In this document: piece after piece, positions 32,204 through 41,239 of the stretch
Position numbering within the stretch: position 1 is the first letter of the stretch
How the letters are laid out: each line of letters opens with the position of its first letter
From: Flavobacterium oncorhynchi
GTDB taxonomy: Bacteria > Bacteroidota > Bacteroidia > Flavobacteriales > Flavobacteriaceae
DNA length: 64,000 bases
Direction of reading: 5' to 3'
Assembly (NCBI RefSeq): GCF_002217355.1
Contig: NZ_MUHA01000007.1
Location: 1-64,000 of the forward strand
Program-made: the position numbers and the translations under genes
The notes under the pieces: generated by a model
What the model saw: only the letters and a program-made list of their open reading frames with translations
Databases searched by the model: none
What the model was told of the DNA's origin: nothing

Positions 32204-34558
32204 ATGCGCCCAAACCAGCTGTCAATTTTAAATACTCGGTTAAAAGGATTTTTCTCCGATTCCAGAAAGGGAGCTTCTTGGGCCGCTCTTATTTGGCAGG
32301 AAAAAACAATCTTTTCGTTTTCGCAGTTTTCTATTTCCTTCTGGAGTACAGGATTACTTTTTACACTTTTATTACTGACTCCCCAAAAATCTTTTTCACA
32401 GGAAAATAAAAGAGACAGTATTAAAAAACCAAAAATTGGATTGGTATTAAGCGGCGGCGGTGCCAAAGGTTTTGCACATATTGGTGTTTTAAAAGTACTG
32501 GAAGAAGCTGGAATCAAAATTGATTATATTGGCGGAACCAGTATGGGATCTGTAATTGGCGGACTTTATGCTTCTGGTTACAATGCTTCTCAAATTGATT
32601 CTATTTTCAAGAAAACAAATTTCGACGAATTAATAAACGATTATATTCCGCGTTCATCAAAAAATTTCTACGGAAAGAAAAATGATGAATTGTATGCTAT
32701 TGTTTTACCTTTCAGTAATTTTAAAATAGGTATTCCTGAGGCACTTTCAAAAGGAATGTACAACTACAATTTACTGAGCAGTCTAACACGTAATGTTCGT
32801 CATGTTCGCGATTTCAACAAACTTCCAACTCCGTTTTTATGCATTGGAACGAATATTGAAACCGGCGAAGAAGTATTACTTAACAAAGGAAATCTAGTGC
32901 AAGCCATGATGGCGAGTGCCGCTTTTCCATCTTTATTTACACCTGTTGAAATCGACGGAAATTTATTAGTAGACGGAGGCGTTGTAAACAATTATCCTAT
33001 AAAAGAAGTTCGTAATCTTGGCGCAGACATTATTATTGGTGTCGATGTTCAGGATGATTTATTGAATAGAAAAAACCTAAAAAACGCAACTCGAATTTTG
33101 GTTCAGATCACCAATCTGCAATCTATTGAGAAAATGAAAAGTAAAGTAAAAGATACTGACATTTACATCAAACCCGACATTCGTGATTATGGCGTAATCT
33201 CTTTTGACAAAGGAGAAGAAATTATTCGAAAAGGAGAAGAAGCTTCTTTTGCTGTTTATGAGAAACTAAAATCGCTTGTAAACGAAGATAATTTTTATAA
33301 AAAACCAAAACTAAAAATTGCTTCGGATACACTTAAAATCGCAAAAATAAACAGTGACAATCTCGAAAATTACACCAAAGAATATATTCGAGGAAAACTT
33401 CGCTTCAAACCAGAAAGCACGATTACATATGCCGATCTTAAAACTGGAATCAACAACTTAAATGCAACTCAAAACTTTAGTACAATATCCTACTGTTTAG
33501 AACCAGATGGAGAAAGCGACGACTTAGATCTTGTGCTTAAAGAAAACCCAACACAGACCTATTTAAAACTTGGTCTTCATTATGACGGCTTGTATAAAAG
33601 CGGCATACTATTGAATCTTACACATAAAAAAACATTCTTAAAAAATGATGTTACTTCAATGGATATCATTCTAGGAGACAATTTTAGATATGATTTTAAC
33701 TATTATGTCGAAAATGGTTTTAATATTAGTTTTGGATTTCGCTCTCGATTAAATCAATTTAATAGAAATGTAACGACCAATATAAGTACTTTAACAGCTC
33801 AAAATCCGAATGTAAACCTTATCAATGTCGATTTTATGGATTTAAGCAATCAGGCTTATTTTCAAACCATTTTTGTACAGAAATTTTTAATGGGCGGTGG
33901 ACTTGAATATAAATATCTTAAAATAAGCTCCCCAACACTTGCCAATATTGACAATGTAATTGACAAAAGCAGTTATCTAAGTGCATTTGCCTACCTAAAA
34001 TACGATTCATTTGATGACAAATATTACCCAAATTCAGGATTGTATTTCTCGACAGATCTCCAAACTTATTTAGCATCTTCAAATTATACCAATTTGTTTA
34101 AACCATTTTCAATGGCAAAAGCAGAGGTTTCCTATGTAAACACGATATTTAAAAAACTTACTTTTAAAATAGATGCTGATGCTGGTTTAACATTTGGAAA
34201 TGACAGCGTACCTTTTTTCGATTATATTCTAGGAGGTTATGGATATAATAAGATAAATAACTTCAATTATTTTTACGGTTATGATTTTCTGAGTATTGCT
34301 GGAAACAGTTTTATAAAAACGGGAATCACACTTGATTACGAGATTTTCAAGAAAAATCACGTAAATCTTTCGGCCAATTATGCCAATTTGGGCGATGATA
34401 TATTTAGTACGGTCGATTGGATTTCAATGCCAAAATATTCTGGTTATGCAGTAGGCTACGGACTCGAAACGATTATTGGCCCAATCGAAATTAAACAATC
34501 TTGGTCGCCAGAAATGTCAAAGAGCTTCACTTGGTTTAGTATAGGTTTTTTATTTTAA
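32204..34558 (+). CDS. Patatin-like phospholipase with outer-membrane barrel
   Basis: A 784-aa protein in the pattern of bacterial patatins fused to a BamA-type barrel. The patatin domain has the oxyanion segment G-G-G-A-K-G (84-89), nucleophile S113 in G-T-S-M-G, and the catalytic Asp in V-D-G-G-V-V-N-N-Y-P. A POTRA-like linker is followed by a barrel (about 430-784) ending S-F-T-W-F-S-I-G-F-L-F. The signal peptide core is about residues 50-66 (ending S-F-S-Q), unusually far from the first ATG, which makes the true start uncertain. It is expected at the outer membrane as a lipase or acyl hydrolase. Confidence 0.85.
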   Translation: MRPNQLSILNTRLKGFFSDSRKGASWAALIWQEKTIFSFSQFSISFWSTGLLFTLLLLTPQKSFSQENKRDSIKKPKIGLVLSGGGAKGFAHIGVLKVLEEAGIKIDYIGGTSMGSVIGGLYASGYNASQIDSIFKKTNFDELINDYIPRSSKNFYGKKNDELYAIVLPFSNFKIGIPEALSKGMYNYNLLSSLTRNVRHVRDFNKLPTPFLCIGTNIETGEEVLLNKGNLVQAMMASAAFPSLFTPVEIDGNLLVDGGVVNNYPIKEVRNLGADIIIGVDVQDDLLNRKNLKNATRILVQITNLQSIEKMKSKVKDTDIYIKPDIRDYGVISFDKGEEIIRKGEEASFAVYEKLKSLVNEDNFYKKPKLKIASDTLKIAKINSDNLENYTKEYIRGKLRFKPESTITYADLKTGINNLNATQNFSTISYCLEPDGESDDLDLVLKENPTQTYLKLGLHYDGLYKSGILLNLTHKKTFLKNDVTSMDIILGDNFRYDFNYYVENGFNISFGFRSRLNQFNRNVTTNISTLTAQNPNVNLINVDFMDLSNQAYFQTIFVQKFLMGGGLEYKYLKISSPTLANIDNVIDKSSYLSAFAYLKYDSFDDKYYPNSGLYFSTDLQTYLASSNYTNLFKPFSMAKAEVSYVNTIFKKLTFKIDADAGLTFGNDSVPFFDYILGGYGYNKINNFNYFYGYDFLSIAGNSFIKTGITLDYEIFKKNHVNLSANYANLGDDIFSTVDWISMPKYSGYAVGYGLETIIGPIEIKQSWSPEMSKSFTWFSIGFLF

Positions 34559-34818
34559 TTTCGATTTTTTCGAAATATTTTATGTTATAAATAATATAAT
34601 ATGTAATTTTGATCAATAAAAATTACGACATTTGTTATAATGAAAACTAAATGGACAGGTTTATTAGAATATCTTCAATTCCTCATCAAGAGAAATCCTG
34701 AATGAAGCTATCGAATTGAGATAATTAGTCAAAACTAAAGTTGACTTGATTATCTGTTCACACAATTCAAAATTTTCGAATTATCTAATTAATTTAAAAA
34801 TTATCTAATTGAAAAGCC

Positions 34819-35976
34819 ATGCCATTATACCATAAACTTGGAGATTTTCCTCAAAAGAGACATACCCAATTCGAAAAACCAAACGGAGGGTTTTACTATG
34901 AACAATTATTTGGAACCGAAGGTTTTCACGGACATTCGTCACTATCTTATCATGTTCACAGACCAACGCAGGTAAAAGAAATTTTAAACTCCTATTCGGT
35001 TGAACCAAAAATCGCAATTGGAAAAAACATAAAATCACTTCTTTTTAAAGGGTTTGAATTAAAATCTGAAAATGATTTTCTTGACAGCCGAAAAGCAATG
35101 TTAGTCAATAAAGACTGTATCATTGGCTTGGCTGCACCGAAAGAATCGCTTCGAAATTATTTCTATAAAAATGCCGATGCCGACGAAATGCTTTTCATCC
35201 ATAAAGGAAAAGGAAAATTAAGAACCATGTTAGGAAATATTCCGTTTGAATATGGTGACTATTTAATTATTCCGAGAGGTATAATTTATCAAATCGATTT
35301 TGAAACAGAAGACAACCGACTATTTTATTTAGAATCGTATTCTCCATTTTATACTCCAAAACGATACAAAAATCAATCAGGTCAGCATTTAGAACATTCT
35401 CCATTTTGTGAACGTGATTTTATTTTGCCAAACGAATTGGAAACCTACGACGAAAAAGGAGATTTTTTAATTAAGATTAAAAAAGAAGGCATGATTCACG
35501 AAGTGGTTTATGCTACACATCCATTTGATGTTGTCGGTTGGGATGGATACAATTTCCCATACGGATTTTCAATTCACAATTTCGAACCTATAACCGGGCG
35601 TGTTCACCAACCGCCTCCGGTACATCAAACTTTTGAAACGGCAACTTTTGTTGTTTGTTCATTCTGCCCAAGACTTTACGATTATCACCCAAAAGCAATT
35701 CCGGCACCTTACAATCACAGCAATATAGATTCAGACGAAGTACTGTATTATGTTGATGGCGATTTTATGAGCCGTAATAATATTGAGCAGGGTCATATTA
35801 CTTTACACCCAAAAGGAATTCCACACGGACCAGCACCTGGCGCAATGGAACGCAGTATTGGTCATAAAGAAACTCAGGAATTAGCTGTTATGGTTGACAC
35901 TTTCAGACCATTAATGGTAACCGAAGAAGCTATGGGTCTTGATGATGGTCAATATTACAAATCCTGGACGGAATAG
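34819..35976 (+). CDS. hmgA: Homogentisate 1,2-dioxygenase
   Basis: Opens the ring of homogentisate to maleylacetoacetate, after HppD in tyrosine catabolism. At 385 aa it is a cupin-fold protein with the segment A-D-A-D-E-M-L-F-I-H-K-G. The iron-site region is around E-V-V-Y-A-T-H-P-F-D-V-V-G-W-D-G and H-P-K-G-I-P-H-G-P-A-P-G. It precedes hppD on the same strand, with a long inverted repeat between them. Confidence 0.93.
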   Translation: MPLYHKLGDFPQKRHTQFEKPNGGFYYEQLFGTEGFHGHSSLSYHVHRPTQVKEILNSYSVEPKIAIGKNIKSLLFKGFELKSENDFLDSRKAMLVNKDCIIGLAAPKESLRNYFYKNADADEMLFIHKGKGKLRTMLGNIPFEYGDYLIIPRGIIYQIDFETEDNRLFYLESYSPFYTPKRYKNQSGQHLEHSPFCERDFILPNELETYDEKGDFLIKIKKEGMIHEVVYATHPFDVVGWDGYNFPYGFSIHNFEPITGRVHQPPPVHQTFETATFVVCSFCPRLYDYHPKAIPAPYNHSNIDSDEVLYYVDGDFMSRNNIEQGHITLHPKGIPHGPAPGAMERSIGHKETQELAVMVDTFRPLMVTEEAMGLDDGQYYKSWTE

Positions 35977-35986
35977 TTAACCTACT

Positions 35987-36074
35987 TAACCGCAAAGTTC
36001 ACAAAGATTTTTCACAAAGAACGCTATGATCACTTTGCGAACCTTGCGAAAAATCTTTGCGAACTTTGCGGTTA
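35987..36074. repeat. Long inverted repeat between hmgA and hppD
   Basis: Left arm begins TAACCGCAAAGTTC and right arm ends GAACTTTGCGGTTA. About 29 positions pair with two A/G differences, and CAAAG words repeat in each arm. It could fold into a long hairpin of about 88 nt. Confidence 0.75.
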
Positions 36075-36141
36075 GAAAAAATCTTAAACAACATTTCGGT
36101 TTAATCAGATAAACGATTAACCGATTAAACAAATAAACATC

Positions 36142-37302
36142 ATGTCAAAAGAAGTAAAATCAGTAGAATACGGATTAGAGAAAATATTTGAAGGAGCGCA
36201 AGATTTCCTTCCATTATTAGGAACAGATTATGTAGAATTTTATGTAGGGAATGCAAAACAATCTGCACATTATTATAAAACAGCCTTCGGATACCAGTCT
36301 TTGGCTTATGCCGGATTAGAAACTGGAGTTAAAGACAAAGCATCTTACGTTTTAAAGCAAGATAAAATCAGAATTGTTTTGACAACGCCTTTAACGGCAG
36401 ATTCTCCAATAAACGAACATTTGAAAAAACACGGCGACGGAGTAAAAGTGGCAGCTCTTTGGGTTGAAGATGCAACAAAATCTTACAAAGAAACGATGAA
36501 ACGCGGTGCGCGTTCTTTTATGGAACCAACTGTCGAAGAAGATGAATTTGGTCAAGTAGTTCGTTCAGGAATTTATACTTATGGCGAAACAGTTCACATT
36601 TTTGTAGAAAGAAAAAACTACAACGGTGTTTTCTTGCCCGGTTATAAAGAATGGAAATCAGATTACAACCCAGAACCAACGGGATTAAAATATATTGATC
36701 ACATGGTTGGAAATGTAGGATGGAATGAAATGAATACTTGGGTAAAATTCTACGAAGACGTTATGGGATTCGTGAATTTCTTATCATTTGATGACAAACA
36801 AATTACTACAGAATATTCTGCGTTGATGAGTAAAGTAATGTCTAACGGAAACGGAAGAATCAAATTTCCAATCAACGAACCTGCCGAAGGAAAGAAAAAA
36901 TCCCAAATTGAAGAATATTTAGATTTTTATGGCGGGCCTGGAATTCAACATATCGCTATTGCTACAGATGACATCATCAAAACAGTATCACAACTAAGAG
37001 CACGCGGGGTTGAATTTTTATCAGCTCCTCCTCATACCTATTATCAAGCAATTCCTGAAAGATTAGGAGTTCATATGGACATGATGAAAGAAGATATCAA
37101 TGAAATTGAAAAGTTAGCGATCATGGTCGATGCCGATGAAGATGGTTACCTTTTACAAATATTTACGAAGCCAGTTCAAGACAGACCTACTCTTTTCTTT
37201 GAAATTATTCAAAGAATGGGTGCAAAAGGGTTTGGTGCAGGCAACTTTAAAGCTCTGTTTGAGTCAATTGAGAGAGAGCAGGAATTGAGAGGAACTTTGT
37301 AA
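36142..37302 (+). CDS. hppD: 4-hydroxyphenylpyruvate dioxygenase
   Basis: Converts 4-hydroxyphenylpyruvate to homogentisate, an Fe(II) enzyme with two vicinal-oxygen-chelate domains. The 386 aa contain the iron ligands in I-D-H-M-V-G-N-V (His), G-I-Q-H-I-A-I-A-T-D-D (His) and L-L-Q-I-F...L-F-F-E-I-I-Q-R (Glu). It forms a pathway pair with hmgA just upstream. The intergenic region after it holds a candidate small RNA. Confidence 0.96.
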   Translation: MSKEVKSVEYGLEKIFEGAQDFLPLLGTDYVEFYVGNAKQSAHYYKTAFGYQSLAYAGLETGVKDKASYVLKQDKIRIVLTTPLTADSPINEHLKKHGDGVKVAALWVEDATKSYKETMKRGARSFMEPTVEEDEFGQVVRSGIYTYGETVHIFVERKNYNGVFLPGYKEWKSDYNPEPTGLKYIDHMVGNVGWNEMNTWVKFYEDVMGFVNFLSFDDKQITTEYSALMSKVMSNGNGRIKFPINEPAEGKKKSQIEEYLDFYGGPGIQHIAIATDDIIKTVSQLRARGVEFLSAPPHTYYQAIPERLGVHMDMMKEDINEIEKLAIMVDADEDGYLLQIFTKPVQDRPTLFFEIIQRMGAKGFGAGNFKALFESIEREQELRGTL

Positions 37303-37411
37303 AATTGCATTATTTTTACATTATGCAAAAAAAATCTCTGTAAAATGATGATTTTTATGCAAATGTTATGTTAAACTTACTATTTGCTATTTTTTTTATG
37401 CACTTTGTATC

Positions 37412-37419
37412 TATCTTTG
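37412..37419 (+). promoter_or_regulatory. Putative promoter box in the hppD downstream region
   Basis: TATCTTTG followed by C, an exact match to the strongest box form in the window. No ATG follows within reading distance; the next feature is a hairpin and then a terminator. TTTG at 37383-37386 is the nearest -33 candidate, at a slightly long 25-nt spacing. Confidence 0.5.
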
Positions 37420-37536
37420 CACTCGCAAATCAAGAAGGGGTGGTTTCCTTCTAATTTGATATAAATTTCATAATTTATAGTTTTTTGGTTAGTTAATAGC
37501 ATAAAAACTCAGTCATTCCTTGACTGAGTTTTTTTG
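37420..37536 (+). ncRNA. Candidate small RNA (promoter, hairpin, terminator)
   Basis: Downstream of the TATCTTTG box is a 6-bp hairpin (AGAAGG/CCTTCT, G/U-rich loop GGTGGTTT) at 37433-37452, with an outer ATCA/TGAT stem. An AT-rich segment and a strong terminator hairpin follow (37503-37536). The unit is about 110 nt and holds no plausible ORF. This is a prediction from sequence structure only. Confidence 0.4.
37503..37536 (+). terminator. Strong intrinsic terminator
   Basis: Perfect stem of about 13 bp (AAAAACTCAGTCA/TGACTGAGTTTTT, 5-nt loop) ending in a T-run. Confidence 0.9.
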
Positions 37537-37601
37537 TTTTGGTACATTTGGAATAGAATTTGCATTTATTTACCTTTATTATGAAATGTAAAAATTGTAC
37601 T

Positions 37602-38375
37602 ATGAAAAAGTTCGTCCTCATTATATTAATTCTAACAACATTTAGTTTTGACACTCAAAAAGAAGACGCTTTTGATACTGGAGAATACTTCAAATTCAGA
37701 ATTCATTACGGGATTGTAAATGCCGGATACGCAACTCTTGAAATTAAAGACGCTACAATAAACAACAAAAAAGTTCATCACGCCATAGGAAAAGGCTATA
37801 CAACCGGAATGTCAAAATTCTTTTTTAAAGTCGAAGACTTATACGAAAGTTATTTCGATAAAGAAACTGGAAGTCCTTATCGTTATGTTCGTAAAATTGA
37901 CGAAGGCGGCTACACTAAAAATCAAGAAGGTTTTTTTAATCTCTCCGAGAACAAAGTTTTAGTAAAAGATTACAAACGAAAAACCGAAAAAACAATTGTA
38001 GTTACTGACAATGTTCAAGATATTGTTTCGTCTTTTTATTATTTAAGAAATCATCCCAATATCGATAAACTAAAATCAGGTGAATCCATTACTATTGATA
38101 TGTTTTTTGATGATGAAATCACAAAATTTAAGTTAAAATATGTAGGCCGTCAAGATATTACGACTAAATTTGGAACCGTTTCAACAATGGTTTTCAAACC
38201 TCTTGTGCAAACAGGAAGAGTCTTTAAAGAAAAAGAAAGCTTAACACTCTGGATTACAGACGACGACAACAAAGTACCAATCAGAATCAAAGCAGATCTT
38301 GCCGTTGGATCTCTAAAAGCAGATCTTGATGAATATAAAGGATTAAAAAATCCGCTTAAAGTTAAAAAGAAATGA
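37602..38375 (+). CDS. DUF3108 domain protein, exported
   Basis: A 257-aa protein from the ATG at 37602, which gives a compact signal peptide (M-K-K-F-V-L-I-I-L-I...T-F-S-F). A TTG upstream and an ATG seven codons upstream are less likely starts. The DUF3108 pattern is seen in F-K-F-R-I-H-Y-G-I-V-N-A-G-Y-A and the closing I-R-I-K-A-D-L-A-V-G-S-L-K-A-D-L. The domain is beta-rich and extracytoplasmic. The stop overlaps the start of the tryptophan dioxygenase gene (ATGA), so both are translated together. Function unknown. Confidence 0.85.
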   Translation: MKKFVLIILILTTFSFDTQKEDAFDTGEYFKFRIHYGIVNAGYATLEIKDATINNKKVHHAIGKGYTTGMSKFFFKVEDLYESYFDKETGSPYRYVRKIDEGGYTKNQEGFFNLSENKVLVKDYKRKTEKTIVVTDNVQDIVSSFYYLRNHPNIDKLKSGESITIDMFFDDEITKFKLKYVGRQDITTKFGTVSTMVFKPLVQTGRVFKEKESLTLWITDDDNKVPIRIKADLAVGSLKADLDEYKGLKNPLKVKKK

Positions 38376-39304
38376 ACCTAACTGATCATTCAGAATCAAT
38401 TTTAAAAGAAATTGACCTTAAATTTCAAGCCATAAATCAAAAAACTGATGTTCAGTTAGAAGGTTTGCTTTGGTCAAAACCAATTACATATTGGGACTAC
38501 ATACAAACTGATGCTCTTTTAAATTTACAAATACAACGCACCACACTTCCTGACGAAATGGTTTTCATTATGTATCATCAGGTAAACGAATTAATCTTTA
38601 AAATGATTTTATGGGAAATCGATCAAATTGCTGACACAGAAAACATTCAGTCCGATTTTTTCAGCGAAAGACTTTCAAGAATTACAAGATATTTTGACAT
38701 GCTTACCAATTCGTTCAGTATTATGGAGAACGGTATGGAAGTAGATCAATACATGAAATTCAGAAACACACTTACTCCTGCCAGCGGTTTTCAAAGTGCA
38801 CAATACAGATTAATCGAATTTGCATCTACAGATGTTATTAATTTAACAGACCGCAGATACAAAGCAAATTTTAACGAAAACACAGATCTTGAAACAAGTT
38901 TTGAGCATTTATACTGGCAAGCCGCAGGAAAAGATTACCAAACTGGCGAAAAATCTTATTTGCTAAATGAGTTTGAAAAAAAATATAAAGATCAGTTTTT
39001 AAGACAAATGACTTCATTTAAGACGAAAAACATTTGGCAGAAATTCTCTCAATTACCAGTTGAAGACCAGCAAAATAGTGATTTAATCGCAGCAATGCGT
39101 CACTATGATAAAACCGTAAATATTACTTGGGTAATGCAGCATTTAAATACTGCAAGAAAATACATCTTAGAAAGCGGAAAAGGAACGGGAGAAGCAACAG
39201 GCGGAAGCGACTGGCAAAAATATATGCACCCAAAATACCAACGACGCATCTTTTTTCCTAAATTGTGGACCGAAGATGAATTGTCTAACTGGGGGAACGA
39301 ATAA
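38372..39304 (+). CDS. kynA: Tryptophan 2,3-dioxygenase
   Basis: A 310-aa heme enzyme that opens tryptophan to N-formylkynurenine, the first step of kynurenine catabolism. Family features are L-L-W-S-K-P-I-T-Y-W-D-Y, Y-H-Q-V-N-E-L-I-F-K-M (with the active-site histidine) and G-F-Q-S-A-Q-Y-R near residues 135-142. The heme ligand histidine is probably in M-Q-H-L-N-T-A-R-K. The start overlaps the DUF3108 stop by four bases. It belongs with hmgA and hppD to an aromatic amino acid degradation region. Confidence 0.93.
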   Translation: MNLTDHSESILKEIDLKFQAINQKTDVQLEGLLWSKPITYWDYIQTDALLNLQIQRTTLPDEMVFIMYHQVNELIFKMILWEIDQIADTENIQSDFFSERLSRITRYFDMLTNSFSIMENGMEVDQYMKFRNTLTPASGFQSAQYRLIEFASTDVINLTDRRYKANFNENTDLETSFEHLYWQAAGKDYQTGEKSYLLNEFEKKYKDQFLRQMTSFKTKNIWQKFSQLPVEDQQNSDLIAAMRHYDKTVNITWVMQHLNTARKYILESGKGTGEATGGSDWQKYMHPKYQRRIFFPKLWTEDELSNWGNE

Positions 39305-39335
39305 ACTACTTTAGTTTCCCAAAAAATATAAAAGT

Positions 39336-40556
39336 TTGAAAAAAGCATTCGTAATTATAATAGTATTATTTTCAATATTTTCATGCAATAAAACCGCCGA
39401 AAAGGTTGAAACAAAAACTATTAAACCAAAAACCAAAAAAGTAGAATTTGGTTTTAATTATGCTGACTTCAATGTTGTTAACGATACTATCGAAAAAGGA
39501 GATTCTTTTGGTTCAATAATTCAAGGTCAAAATATTGGCGACAAACAAGTTCACAATATTGTCGAACAAGTAAAAGATTCTTTTAACGTAAGATCAATTC
39601 GTTACAACAAACCCTTTACTTTACTTAGAGCTAAAAACAAAACCAACAAATTACAAGTATTTATTTACCAGCCAGATGCATTGTCTTATTATGTAATTGA
39701 CTTAAGAGACAGCATCGCAAAAGCATACAAAAAAGTAAAACCTGTTACTTTAAAGCGTAAAATTATTGGCGGAGTTTTAAAAAGCTCACTATCTGAAACT
39801 CTTGGAAACGAGAGCGTCGAAACTGCACTTGCCAGCAGAATTACAAAAGTATTCTCATGGTCTATTGACTTCTTTAAACTAAAAAAAGGAGATCGTTACG
39901 GGTTAATTTTCACCGAGCGTTTTATCAATGGCAAAACTTATGATGGTGTTGAAGAACTAGAAGCAGCTTTTTTTGAATATAAAGGTAAAATCGTTTATGC
40001 ATTTCCATTTGAAAGAGATACCACTTCAGGAAAAATTGAATATTATGATGACGAAGGAAAAACATTAAAAAACTTTTTCTTAAAAACACCAATCAAATTC
40101 AGCCGAATCACTTCTCGCTTTACTGCGAATAGATTCCATCCTGTACAACATACTTGGAAAGCACACAAAGGAACCGATTATGCAGCACCAACAGGAACTC
40201 CAATTTCAACAACTGCATCTGGAGTTGTTGAAGCTACAGGATACACAGCAGGAAACGGAAACTTTGTAAAAGTAAAACACAACGGAACTTACTCTACTCA
40301 ATACTTACACATGTCACGAATTTTAGTTCGACGCGGGCAACGTGTTACACAAGGACAAACTATAGGATTAGTAGGAAGTACAGGACTTGCAACTGGACCT
40401 CACGTTTGTTACCGATTCTGGAAAAACGGCGTTCAGGTAGATGCACTTCGACTTAATTTACCAACTGGCGAATCTTTGACTGGAAATGACAGAACGCGTT
40501 TCATGAAACAAATCGAACCTTTGAAAAGAGAATTGGACAGTATTGGGAATTTGTAA
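39336..40556 (+). CDS. M23-family metallopeptidase lipoprotein with variant zinc motif
   Basis: A 406-aa lipoprotein starting at TTG: the codon gives a perfect lipoprotein signal (M-K-K-A-F-V-I-I-I-V...I-F-S-C17) and no ATG does. A LysM/OapA-like linker (about 40-250) leads to the LytM domain (about 255-380). The H277-x-x-x-D281 motif and L-H325-M are normal. The final H-x-H motif reads H356-V-C358, so the expected second His ligand is a Cys. The family cleaves peptidoglycan crosslinks. It sits 31 nt after kynA. Confidence 0.88.
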   Translation: MKKAFVIIIVLFSIFSCNKTAEKVETKTIKPKTKKVEFGFNYADFNVVNDTIEKGDSFGSIIQGQNIGDKQVHNIVEQVKDSFNVRSIRYNKPFTLLRAKNKTNKLQVFIYQPDALSYYVIDLRDSIAKAYKKVKPVTLKRKIIGGVLKSSLSETLGNESVETALASRITKVFSWSIDFFKLKKGDRYGLIFTERFINGKTYDGVEELEAAFFEYKGKIVYAFPFERDTTSGKIEYYDDEGKTLKNFFLKTPIKFSRITSRFTANRFHPVQHTWKAHKGTDYAAPTGTPISTTASGVVEATGYTAGNGNFVKVKHNGTYSTQYLHMSRILVRRGQRVTQGQTIGLVGSTGLATGPHVCYRFWKNGVQVDALRLNLPTGESLTGNDRTRFMKQIEPLKRELDSIGNL

Positions 40557-40574
40557 CCTTATCAATTAGAGGAC

Positions 40575-41195
40575 ATGAAAAACGCTCGGATTAAAGCAAT
40601 TTACAATGAAACTTTTTCAGGTTTAAAACTATTTTACAGAGACACTAATTTGCCCGAGAACTTAATTTTGAATTACAAAATCGGACAAATCATTCAAGAA
40701 AAAGGTTTTACCGATATGACTTCAATTGGCGGTGGTCTTTTTGGAAATTTTAGATATTTGATTGCCAGCGCTCATCCTAAAGATTTATCAAAATTCAATC
40801 CTGATTCAGCAAAAATTGGACATTTTCTATTAGATTCGATTGCTTATTTTAAAGTTCTAGATATTCAAAAAATTGATGATAAAACACAGGTTTTTCTTTT
40901 AAATATTCCCGATACCTCAATTTCGCTTTTTAAAAATTCTTCCTCAAATCTTGAAGAAGAAATTATCGAAAAGGCAAGAAAAAAATTCAGCACCAAAATT
41001 AATTCATCTTTAATCCCAGAGTTACAAACCGAAAACTGGAAAGAAAGAACGAAGTCTCCAATTGGAATGAGTGATAATGGCGAATTATTCTTTGATGATT
41101 CTAAGATTAAAACAGAGCCTTTAAAAAGAATAGAAATTAATACAGCCGAAAAAACTATTACCATTAATAAAAAGCCTTGGTGGAAGATTTGGTAA
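40575..41195 (+). CDS. Protein of unknown function
   Basis: A 206-aa cytoplasmic-looking protein (no signal peptide). An N-terminal helix/strand segment contains G-G-G-L-F-G-N-F-R-Y-L-I-A-S-A-H-P. A charged middle (about 110-150) is followed by a C-terminal part with strands ending I-T-I-N-K-K-P-W-W-K-I-W. It is encoded 18 nt after the M23 gene. I do not recognise the family. Confidence 0.7.
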   Translation: MKNARIKAIYNETFSGLKLFYRDTNLPENLILNYKIGQIIQEKGFTDMTSIGGGLFGNFRYLIASAHPKDLSKFNPDSAKIGHFLLDSIAYFKVLDIQKIDDKTQVFLLNIPDTSISLFKNSSSNLEEEIIEKARKKFSTKINSSLIPELQTENWKERTKSPIGMSDNGELFFDDSKIKTEPLKRIEINTAEKTITINKKPWWKIW

Positions 41196-41239
41196 AACTT
41201 TAATTCAAAAACATCTTTTATCAAATCACAAATTAATTA

